Shown here: positions 1 through 4,216 of the stretch, piece by piece | Layout: each line of letters begins with the position of its first letter | Numbering within the stretch: the stretch's first letter is position 1 | Assembly (NCBI GenBank): GCA_903873565.1 | Contig: CAIQOY010000354.1 | Span: 1 to 7,447 of the forward strand | Source: an uncultured Actinomycetes bacterium | Lineage (GTDB): Bacteria > Actinomycetota > Thermoleophilia > Gaiellales > F1-60-MAGs149 | Length of the DNA stretch: 7,447 bases | Direction: 5' to 3' | Notes under the pieces: model-generated | Told to the model about the DNA's origin: nothing | What the model saw: only the letters and a program-made list of their open reading frames with translations | Databases searched by the model: none | Program-made: the position numbers and the translations under genes

Positions 1-134
1 CGGTAGTCCTGGACCAGGTACTCGCGGAACGCGGCCTCGGGCAGCGTGCCGTCGGCGATGCCCCGCACGAAGGCGTGATCGGTGAACGCGCGCCAATCGG
101 CGGCGCAGGCCGCGCGCAGGTCGTCGATCAGCAT
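1..134 (-). CDS. tenA: TenA/thiaminase II family protein, N-terminal fragment
   Basis: The first 44 codons of a minus-strand gene that leaves the window at base 1. The visible protein begins MLIDDLRAAC and contains a tryptophan followed by FTDHAFVRGIADGTLP, then FREYLVQDY near residues 36-43. The GTLP...F..YL.QDY pattern is characteristic of the TenA/THI-4 fold. TenA enzymes hydrolyse aminopyrimidine breakdown products of thiamin in the cytoplasm and so salvage the pyrimidine half of the vitamin; some relatives cleave thiamin itself. The catalytic cysteine region lies outside the window, so the subfamily (classical TenA_C or TenA_E) cannot be set. The start codon lies 9 nt after the stop of the transporter gene, and the only Shine-Dalgarno-like bases (AGGA, plus-strand 142-145) overlap that stop, so translation is probably coupled. 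The family call is from recognised motifs in a short fragment. Confidence 0.82.
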   Translation of the reverse strand, partial: MLIDDLRAACAADWRAFTDHAFVRGIADGTLPEAAFREYLVQDY

Positions 135-143
135 GGACGGATC

Positions 144-1586
144 CTACGTGCGACCGGCCTCGAGGGCGTCCATCTCCTCGAGCTCGGCGCCGCGCGTCTC
201 GCGCACGAAGCGCCAGACGTAGACCAAGGACAGGACCGCGAACAGGGTGAACAGGCCGTAGGCCAGCCCGAGGGAGACCTGCACCAGCTCGGGGAAGGTC
301 TCGGAGACCACGAAGTTGGCGATCCAGTTGGCCATCACGCCCACCGACAGCGCGGCCGCGCGGATGCTGTTGGGGAACATCTCGCCGAGCAGGACCCAGA
401 CGACGGGACCCCAGGTGGCGGCGAAGAAGGCCACGAAGACGTTGAGGGCGACCACGGCCAGCGGCCCCTGGGCGCCCTCGAGGGACGGCGCCCCGTCGAC
501 CCGCGGCGCCGTCTCGAACACCACGGCGAGGGTGCCGAGGCTCAGCGCCATCCCGACGCTGCCGATCAGGAGCAGCGGCTTGCGGCCGATGCGGTCGACG
601 AGCAGGATCGCCACCACGGTGAAGGCGACGTTGACCAGCGAGATGATCGTCGAGGTCAGGAAGGCGTCGCCGGCGTCGAACCCGACGCTCTCCCAGATCA
701 GGTTGGAGTAGTAGAAGACGGCGTTGATGCCGACGAACTGCTGGAAGACGGCGACCCCGATGCCGATCCAGACGATCGGCAGGAGCCCCGTCCCGCGGGC
801 CCGCAGGTCGGCGAGGCGCGAGCGGCCGTCGTCGTCGTCGAGCGACGCCCTGATGGCCGCGAGCTTGGGGGCGACGTCGTCGACGTAGATGGACTGCAGG
901 ACCGCCCGGGCCGCGTCGGTGCGGTCGACCTCGACCAGGTAGCGCGGCGACTCGGGCAGGCGCGCGGCGAGCAGGCCGTAGACGGCCGCGGGCACGACCA
1001 TCAGGAGGAACATCCACTGCCAGGCCTCGAGCGGGCCGAGCGGGTTGGAGGCGGAGTCGCCCGCGAGATTGACGATCACCTCGTTGACGAGCTGCGTCGC
1101 GAAGATCCCGATCACGATCGCGAACTGGAAGAGCGACGACAGCCGCCCGCGCAGGTGCGCGGGCGCGATCTCGGAGATGTACATCGGCGAGACCACGGCG
1201 GCGAGGCCGATCGCGAAGCCGCCGACCACGCGCCAGGCCATGAAGTCCCAGACGGCGATCGGGAGCCCCGTGCCGACGCCGGCGACGAGGAACAGGACGG
1301 CGGCCACCAGCATCACGCGGCGGCGCCCGTAGCGGGCGGCGATGCCGCCGCCGACGAACGCGCCGACCGCCGAGCCGAGCAGGGCCACCGAGACCACGAA
1401 CCCCTGCACGAAGCCCGACGTGATCGAGAACTCCGCGAAGACGGCCTTGTTGGCGCCGTTGATGACGCTCGAGTCGTATCCGAACAGGAAGCCGCCGAGC
1501 GCCGCGACCACCGCGAGCGCGACGACGCGGCCCGTGCGGACGGCCTCGGGCGGGGCGTCCGCCCCGCGGTCGACGGGCCCGTGCAT
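144..1586 (-). CDS. Sugar porter family MFS transporter
   Basis: A 480-residue inner-membrane transporter of the sugar porter family (XylE/GLUT type), expected to have 12 transmembrane helices and to import a sugar or polyol, usually with a proton. Family signatures appear in order: GGFLFGYDSSVINGA (31-45, helix 1), GRRR (87-90), RVVGGFAIG (119-127), PMYISEIAP with RG after it (134-147), PESPRYLVE (211-219, after helix 6), QQFVGIN (282-288, helix 7), DRIGRKP (331-337), WGPVVW (392-397), GEMFPNSIRA (401-410) and ETRG (463-466). By position, Gln154, Gln282, Gln283 and Asn288 correspond to sugar-contacting residues of XylE-like porters. Length is normal for bacterial members, which are often 450-500 residues. 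The ATG start is supported by a promoter element 5 nt upstream. tenA follows 9 nt downstream, probably in the same operon. Substrate cannot be read from sequence; pentose, hexose or inositol are all possible. Confidence 0.93.
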   Translation of the reverse strand: MHGPVDRGADAPPEAVRTGRVVALAVVAALGGFLFGYDSSVINGANKAVFAEFSITSGFVQGFVVSVALLGSAVGAFVGGGIAARYGRRRVMLVAAVLFLVAGVGTGLPIAVWDFMAWRVVGGFAIGLAAVVSPMYISEIAPAHLRGRLSSLFQFAIVIGIFATQLVNEVIVNLAGDSASNPLGPLEAWQWMFLLMVVPAAVYGLLAARLPESPRYLVEVDRTDAARAVLQSIYVDDVAPKLAAIRASLDDDDGRSRLADLRARGTGLLPIVWIGIGVAVFQQFVGINAVFYYSNLIWESVGFDAGDAFLTSTIISLVNVAFTVVAILLVDRIGRKPLLLIGSVGMALSLGTLAVVFETAPRVDGAPSLEGAQGPLAVVALNVFVAFFAATWGPVVWVLLGEMFPNSIRAAALSVGVMANWIANFVVSETFPELVQVSLGLAYGLFTLFAVLSLVYVWRFVRETRGAELEEMDALEAGRT

Positions 1587-1591
1587 GGGGC

Positions 1592-1603
1592 GACCCTACC
1601 GGA
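1592..1603 (-). promoter_or_regulatory. Putative leaderless promoter (-10 element) of the MFS transporter gene
   Basis: On the minus strand the bases TCCGGTAGGGTC lie exactly 5 nt before the transporter ATG. They contain TAGGGT, which fits the actinobacterial TAnnnT -10 pattern. The hexamer (plus-strand 1593-1598) ends 6 nt before the ATG, so transcription would start at or next to the start codon. The same 12 bases at the same spacing precede the P1 peptidase gene. No convincing -35 box and no Shine-Dalgarno sequence are visible. The promoter function is inferred. Confidence 0.55.
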
Positions 1604-1656
1604 TCGGCCCGGGGACCGGGAACGCAACGGCTGAGGGCGATGCGCGGATAAGACAT

Positions 1657-1673
1657 ATAGGTTTATGCCTAAT
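1657..1673 (+). promoter_or_regulatory. AT-rich element with ATAGGTTT and a TAGG/CCTA dyad
   Basis: In the AT-richest patch of the divergent transporter/nitroreductase intergenic region, TAGG (1658-1661) and CCTA (1668-1671) form an inverted repeat with a 6-nt centre. The left part, ATAGGTTT (1657-1664), recurs identically in the formate dehydrogenase promoter region at 4107-4114. It could be an activator or repressor half-site. Alternatively TAGGTT could be a -10 hexamer of TAnnnT type for a longer nitroreductase transcript. The sequence alone does not decide between these. Confidence 0.35.
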
Positions 1674-1699
1674 ACATGAAGCGCCGATGCCTCGGAGAA

Positions 1700-1723
1700 A
1701 TCCATCGGAGTATTCCTATGGAT
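1700..1723. promoter_or_regulatory. 24-bp near-perfect palindrome, candidate operator
   Basis: The outer arms ATCCAT (1700-1705) and ATGGAT (1718-1723) are perfect inverted repeats. The inner bases GGA (1707-1709) and TCC (1714-1716) also pair, as do the two central bases, so 10 of 12 positions match their complement. The axis lies between 1711 and 1712, about 39 nt before the proposed nitroreductase start and partly over the expected -35 region. A dimeric repressor bound here would block that promoter, and it might also affect the divergent transporter gene about 125 nt away. No regulator gene is visible nearby, so the binding protein is unknown. Confidence 0.5.
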
Positions 1724-1737
1724 GACGGTGCCGCTGC

Positions 1738-1743
1738 TAGCGT
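1738..1743 (+). promoter_or_regulatory. Putative leaderless -10 element of the nitroreductase gene
   Basis: TAGCGT matches TAnnnT and lies 7 nt before the ATG at 1751, close to the arrangement of TAGGGT before the transporter and peptidase genes. It supports the start at 1751 over the two in-frame ATGs at 1676 and 1718, which would put this element and the palindrome inside the coding sequence. No strong Shine-Dalgarno sequence precedes 1751, as expected for a leaderless message. Confidence 0.45.
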
Positions 1744-1750
1744 CCGCCGC

Positions 1751-2377
1751 ATGCCCGATCTCACCGCCGACGAGCTCCTGTCCACCACCCGCGCCGTGCG
1801 CAAGCGGCTCGACCTGGAGCGCCCGCTGCCGCGGGCGCTGCTCGAGGAGTGCGTCGACCTCGCCCTGCAGGCCCCGAGCGCCGGGAACGCGCAGACCTGG
1901 TCGTTCGTGGTCCTCACCGACCAGCCCGCCAAGGACGCCGTCGCGCACTGGTACCGCCGCTCGTTCGAGGCCTTCGCGGCGGCGGCCGAGCCCGTCGCCG
2001 AGCCGACGCCGGCGGCCCGCCGCGCCGCCGAGTCCGCGCAGCACCTCGCCGACCACCTCCACGAGGTGCCGGCGCTGGTGATCCCGTGCATCGCCGGACG
2101 CCTCGACCAGGCCGGGCCCGAGGGCCAGGCGGCCGGCTGGGGCTCGATCGTCCAGGCGGCGTGGAGCTTCTGCCTGGCCGCCCGCTCGCGCGGGCTCGGC
2201 ACGTGCTGGACCACGCTGCACCTGACCTACGAGCGCGAGGTCGCCGAGGCCCTCGGCATCCCCTACGCGGAGGTCACGCAGACGTGCCTCCTCCCCGTCG
2301 CCCACACGATCGGCAGCGACTTCAAGCCGGGCCCCCGCCGGCCCGCGGCGGACGTGATCCGCTGGGACCGCTGGTAG
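1751..2377 (+). CDS. Nitroreductase family FMN-dependent oxidoreductase
   Basis: A 208-residue cytoplasmic flavoprotein of the nitroreductase superfamily. These homodimers bind FMN and use NAD(P)H to reduce nitro groups, quinones or other acceptors. Signatures: TTRAVRKRLD (12-21), the N-terminal Arg-rich FMN phosphate contact; APSAGNAQTW (41-50), the conserved P-S-x-x-N-x-Q loop; and a C-terminal segment GSIVQAAWSFCLAARSRGLG (131-150) followed by TCWTT, where the central helix and the next FMN loop lie. An Ala/Glu/Pro-rich stretch (76-95) is probably the variable lid over the active site. In-frame ATGs exist at 1676 and 1718, but the added residues are unlike the family N-terminus, and a TAGCGT element and a palindrome lie upstream of 1751, so I prefer the shorter protein. 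The gene appears to be transcribed alone, with a GC hairpin just after its stop. The natural substrate is unknown. Confidence 0.9.
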   Translation: MPDLTADELLSTTRAVRKRLDLERPLPRALLEECVDLALQAPSAGNAQTWSFVVLTDQPAKDAVAHWYRRSFEAFAAAAEPVAEPTPAARRAAESAQHLADHLHEVPALVIPCIAGRLDQAGPEGQAAGWGSIVQAAWSFCLAARSRGLGTCWTTLHLTYEREVAEALGIPYAEVTQTCLLPVAHTIGSDFKPGPRRPAADVIRWDRW

Positions 2378-2380
2378 CCC

Positions 2381-2414
2381 CCGCGGCGCTCACCGCCCCG
2401 GCACCGCGCCGCGG
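2381..2414 (+). terminator. GC-rich hairpin after the nitroreductase gene, possible terminator
   Basis: CCGCGGCGC (2381-2389) and GCGCCGCGG (2406-2414) form a perfect 9-bp stem with a 16-nt loop, starting 3 nt after the nitroreductase stop. There is no T-tract after the stem, so if it terminates transcription it does so without the classic U-run, as is often seen in GC-rich genomes. The right arm directly abuts the TTGACA box of the next promoter, so it might instead act as an operator there. Confidence 0.5.
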
Positions 2415-2442
2415 TTGACAGCCGCCCCCGGTGCGGGACAAT
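2415..2442 (+). promoter_or_regulatory. Promoter of the small acidic protein gene (TTGACA / GACAAT)
   Basis: A perfect TTGACA (2415-2420), a 16-nt spacer and GACAAT (2437-2442, 4 of 6 matching TATAAT) form the best housekeeping-sigma-type promoter in the window. The expected start is near 2449, leaving about 27 nt of leader with a good Shine-Dalgarno sequence before the ATG at 2476. This differs from the leaderless-looking promoters of its neighbours. Confidence 0.6.
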
Positions 2443-2464
2443 CGGCGGTGATCCCCGCGACGGC

Positions 2465-2470
2465 AGGAGG
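2465..2470 (+). promoter_or_regulatory. Ribosome binding site of the small acidic protein gene
   Basis: AGGAGG ends 5 nt before the ATG at 2476. It is one of the two strongest Shine-Dalgarno sequences in the window and the main argument that the following short ORF is translated. Confidence 0.65.
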
Positions 2471-2475
2471 CGACG

Positions 2476-2607
2476 ATGGCCGACGAGCCCGACGACGACG
2501 AGATCGTTGACGACGACGAGATCGAGATCGACGACCCCGACGAGCTGGCCGATGAGGACTGGAGCGATTTCACCTACGGCCAGGGCGGCGTGGACGAGGA
2601 CGACTAG
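2476..2607 (+). CDS. Small, extremely acidic hypothetical protein (43 aa)
   Basis: A 43-residue ORF starting MADEPDDDEI. By my count it has 16 Asp and 7 Glu (23 of 43 residues) and no Lys, Arg, His or Cys, so its predicted pI is very low. The acidic part (1-28) carries Ile-containing repeats (DDDEI, DDDEIEI). A distinct aromatic patch, WSDFTYGQGG (29-38), precedes an acidic end (DEDD). There is no signal peptide or membrane segment. A consensus promoter, an AGGAGG site 5 nt before the ATG, and a hairpin after the stop support real expression. I do not recognise the family. Function cannot be read from sequence; an intrinsically disordered binder of basic proteins or metal ions, or a DNA-mimic-like inhibitor, are only possibilities. 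Codon repetition (GAC/GAG) means a non-coding origin cannot be fully excluded. Confidence 0.68.
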   Translation: MADEPDDDEIVDDDEIEIDDPDELADEDWSDFTYGQGGVDEDD

Positions 2608-2611
2608 GCGC

Positions 2612-2638
2612 CCCGCGTAAGCCCCGCCCGGACGCGGG
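2612..2638 (+). terminator. Hairpin after the acidic protein gene, weak terminator or mRNA structure
   Basis: CCCGCGT (2612-2618) and ACGCGGG (2632-2638) form a perfect 7-bp stem around a 13-nt loop, 4 nt after the stop of the acidic protein. No T-run follows. It ends 11 nt before the ATG of the next gene, so it could partially terminate transcription or limit ribosome access to that gene. Confidence 0.35.
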
Positions 2639-2649
2639 CGACCGGGGGC

Positions 2650-2883
2650 ATGCGCCTGCTCCGGATCGCCCTCGCCGTCCCCCTGATCGCCGTCGGCGCG
2701 TACCTCGCGCTCGTCTCCGTGCTCGTCGGCTGCGCGAACCTCGCCGCCGGCCCGCCCGCGCGCTCGGGCCTCTTCCTGCTCACGGGGCTCCCCACCTCGC
2801 TCGGCGAGTGGGTGGTCGGCGTCGCCGGGATGGCGCTGATCGGCCTCGGCTGGGCGCTCGCCACGGGCGGGCGCGACCGCTGA
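2650..2883 (+). CDS. Small two-helix membrane protein, hypothetical
   Basis: A 77-residue protein with two hydrophobic stretches long enough to span the membrane: residues 4-28 (LRIALAVPLIAVGAYLALVS and following) and residues 53-72, ending GLGWALATG before a charged GRDR tail. The linker holds two Gly/Pro-rich turns and a single Arg. By the positive-inside rule, Arg residues at both ends suggest both termini face the cytoplasm. Cys28 lies at the end of helix 1, but no lipobox is apparent. The family is not recognised. The gene is in the same frame as the acidic protein, 42 nt after its stop, and may be co-transcribed with it. No good Shine-Dalgarno sequence is visible, since a G-run ends 1 nt before the ATG. 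It ends 3 nt from the convergent peptidase stop. Two clean helices in this frame and the tight packing favour a real gene. Confidence 0.6.
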   Translation: MRLLRIALAVPLIAVGAYLALVSVLVGCANLAAGPPARSGLFLLTGLPTSLGEWVVGVAGMALIGLGWALATGGRDR

Positions 2884-2886
2884 GGG

Positions 2887-4020
2887 TCAGCCGATCCGGC
2901 CGGCGGCGCGCAGAAGCTCGACCACCTGCTCGCGCGGCAGGGCGGGCATCCGCCGCCCCCTGCGCCCCGTCATCTCGCGGTTGGCGACCAGCGCGTTCAC
3001 CACCGCCTCCTCCACGCTCTGCACGACCGCGGCGAAGAGCGGGTCGAGCCGCCCCCAGGGCAGGAAGCGCAGCGCGGCGATCTCGGCATCCGCCGGCTCG
3101 CCGAGCGGGAAGCCGGTGGCGAAGGCGCCCGGGTTGGCGGTCGACAGCGCGAGGAACAGGTCGCCGGAGAAGTGCGAGCCGGTCGTGCCCGTGCGGGCGA
3201 GCCCGAGCGGGACGCGCCGGGCCAGCGCCTTGGCCTGCTGGGGCAGGAGCGGCGCGTCGGTGGCGATGATCGCGATCACGGAACCCGCGCCCGGCGGCAC
3301 GACCCAGTCGGTGTCGTTGAACGGGTCGTCGGCGGCGAGTGCCGCGCCGAGCGGCACGCCGGCGATCGCGAGCTCCGGGCGGTCGCCGAAGTTGGCCTGC
3401 ACGAAGGCGCCGACCGTGTAGGCGCCGCTCCCCCACGGGACGACCCGCGAGGCGGTGCCCGAGCCGCCGCTGAAGCCGTAGCAGTTCATGCCGGTGCCGC
3501 CCCCGACCGAGCCCTCCTCGAGGGGGCCCGCGGCGGCGCCGTCGAGCGCCGCGTGCACCTCGGCCTCCGTGATGCGCCGGCCGTAGAGGTCGTGCAGGAA
3601 GCCGTCCCAGGTCTCGGCGGCGACGGGCAGCATCCAGACGTCGTTGGGGTCGGGGTGGCGGTCGGCCACCCAGGACACGGTGGCGGCGTGCGCGAGGCCC
3701 ACGGCCGCGGTCGACGTGATCGTGATGGGCAGGGACATCGTCCCCGACTCCTCGATCCAGGCCCAGCCGGTCAGCTCCCCGTTGCCGTTGAGGGAGTGGA
3801 CCCCCGCCGCGCACGGGTCGTAGGGGCGGGCGCGTCCGCGCGGGTGGATCGCGGTCACCCCGGTGCGCACGTCGTCGCCCTCGATCACCGTGGCGTACCC
3901 CACCTCGAGGCCGGGCACGTCGGTGATCGCGTTGAGCGGCCCGGGCTCGCCGTCGAAGGGGATCCCGAGGCCGCGCGCGCGGGGCAGGCCCGACGGGGTC
4001 TCGCGGTGCGGGTCGGCCAT
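2887..4020 (-). CDS. P1 family peptidase (DmpA/BapA-like aminopeptidase)
   Basis: A 377-residue protein of peptidase family P1 (S58), the N-terminal-nucleophile DmpA/BapA group that removes N-terminal D- or L-residues, beta-alanine or amides from short peptides. The precursor cleaves itself before a serine that becomes the new N-terminal nucleophile; here this is best placed at Gly246-Ser247 in PPGAGSVIAIIATDAPLLP. Other conserved pieces are the start segment NAITDVPGLEVGYATVIEGD (30-49), GVTAIHPRG (54-62), NGNGELTG (78-85), GSVGGGTGMNC (170-180), VQANFGDRPEL (207-217, probable oxyanion Asn210) and GSHFSGDLFLALSTAN (281-296), whose Ser/Asp probably complete the active site. Length matches DmpA (about 375). 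There is no signal peptide, so it should be cytoplasmic. It is probably monocistronic, is divergent from the formate dehydrogenase operon, and carries a leaderless-type promoter. Exact substrate preference is not predictable. Confidence 0.93.
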   Translation of the reverse strand: MADPHRETPSGLPRARGLGIPFDGEPGPLNAITDVPGLEVGYATVIEGDDVRTGVTAIHPRGRARPYDPCAAGVHSLNGNGELTGWAWIEESGTMSLPITITSTAAVGLAHAATVSWVADRHPDPNDVWMLPVAAETWDGFLHDLYGRRITEAEVHAALDGAAAGPLEEGSVGGGTGMNCYGFSGGSGTASRVVPWGSGAYTVGAFVQANFGDRPELAIAGVPLGAALAADDPFNDTDWVVPPGAGSVIAIIATDAPLLPQQAKALARRVPLGLARTGTTGSHFSGDLFLALSTANPGAFATGFPLGEPADAEIAALRFLPWGRLDPLFAAVVQSVEEAVVNALVANREMTGRRGRRMPALPREQVVELLRAAGRIG

Positions 4021-4025
4021 GGCGG

Positions 4026-4037
4026 GACCCTACCGGA
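4026..4037 (-). promoter_or_regulatory. Putative leaderless promoter (-10 element) of the P1 peptidase gene
   Basis: On the minus strand TCCGGTAGGGTC lies exactly 5 nt before the peptidase ATG, identical in bases and spacing to the element before the MFS transporter gene. TAGGGT is at plus-strand 4027-4032. No Shine-Dalgarno sequence is present and no clear -35 box is seen. The repeated placement makes chance unlikely. Confidence 0.55.
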
Positions 4038-4076
4038 CGGGCGCCCGCCGGGCCCGCGCGGGCGATCGGCGCTCGC

Positions 4077-4094
4077 TATGGGCGAATGGCCATA
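4077..4094. promoter_or_regulatory. Inverted repeat TATGG-N8-CCATA in the divergent peptidase/fds region
   Basis: Perfect 5-bp arms (4077-4081 and 4090-4094) surround an 8-nt centre, in one of the few AT-containing stretches of this intergenic region. It lies 12 nt upstream of a second dyad (4106-4122) and could be the distal part of a compound regulator site for the formate dehydrogenase operon. Short arms make this tentative. Confidence 0.3.
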
Positions 4095-4105
4095 CGGCCG
4101 ATTCC

Positions 4106-4122
4106 GATAGGTTTGGACTATC
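4106..4122. promoter_or_regulatory. LysR-type dyad GATAG-N7-CTATC upstream of fdsG
   Basis: Perfect 5-bp arms, GATAG (4106-4110) and CTATC (4118-4122), contain a T-N11-A core (T4108 to A4120), the general signature of LysR-type regulator sites. ATAG-N7-CTAT also resembles one half of the OxyR site pattern, though a conserved inner A is not matched. It lies 94 nt before the fdsG start. Formate dehydrogenase operons of this class are often controlled by LysR-type proteins, but none is encoded in this window. TAGGTT (4108-4113) could alternatively be a -10 hexamer. Confidence 0.42.
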
Positions 4123-4179
4123 ACACGAGAGGGCCTTGCGATTGGCGGGCCGGCCCGGCGCGGCGGATACTTCGGGCGT

Positions 4180-4197
4180 CGGGCGGGACGCCGCCCG
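4180..4197 (+). promoter_or_regulatory. GC hairpin in the fdsG leader
   Basis: CGGGCGG (4180-4186) and CCGCCCG (4191-4197) form a perfect 7-bp stem with a 4-nt loop, ending 8 nt before the Shine-Dalgarno GGGGAG (4206-4211), which is itself 5 nt before the fdsG ATG. A 9-bp direct repeat, GGGACGCCG (4185-4193 and 4198-4206), overlaps it, and a 10-bp palindrome GGGCCGGCCC lies upstream at 4147-4156. The hairpin may affect mRNA stability or translation, but in GC-rich DNA it could also be incidental. Confidence 0.35.
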
Positions 4198-4216
4198 GGG
4201 ACGCCGGGGAGCAGGC

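Noticed and set aside
829..843. Short GTC/GAC trinucleotide repeat
   Set aside because: It encodes the Asp run in the cytoplasmic loop between helices 6 and 7 of the transporter; this is ordinary codon repetition and not a separate repeat element.
75..1634. 519-aa plus-strand ORF opposite the MFS transporter
   Set aside because: Its translation is a low-complexity Arg/Asp/Gly/His-rich shadow with no domain, while the minus-strand frame has all sugar-porter signatures. Long antisense ORFs are expected in such GC-rich DNA.
1676..1750. 25-residue N-terminal extension of the nitroreductase from the ATG at 1676
   Set aside because: The residues do not resemble the family and the stretch contains a palindrome and a TAnnnT element, so it is better read as a regulatory region.
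2780..3814. 344-aa minus-strand ORF overlapping the P1 peptidase in another frame
   Set aside because: It is an Arg/Gly/Ala-rich frame-shifted reading of the same strand; the peptidase frame carries the conserved nucleophile and family motifs.
3863..4216. 118-residue N-terminal extension of FdsG
   Set aside because: It would overlap the start of the peptidase gene and the whole divergent promoter region, is Arg/Gly/Ser-rich, and FdsG proteins are about 150-180 residues. The ATG at 4217 has a proper Shine-Dalgarno sequence.
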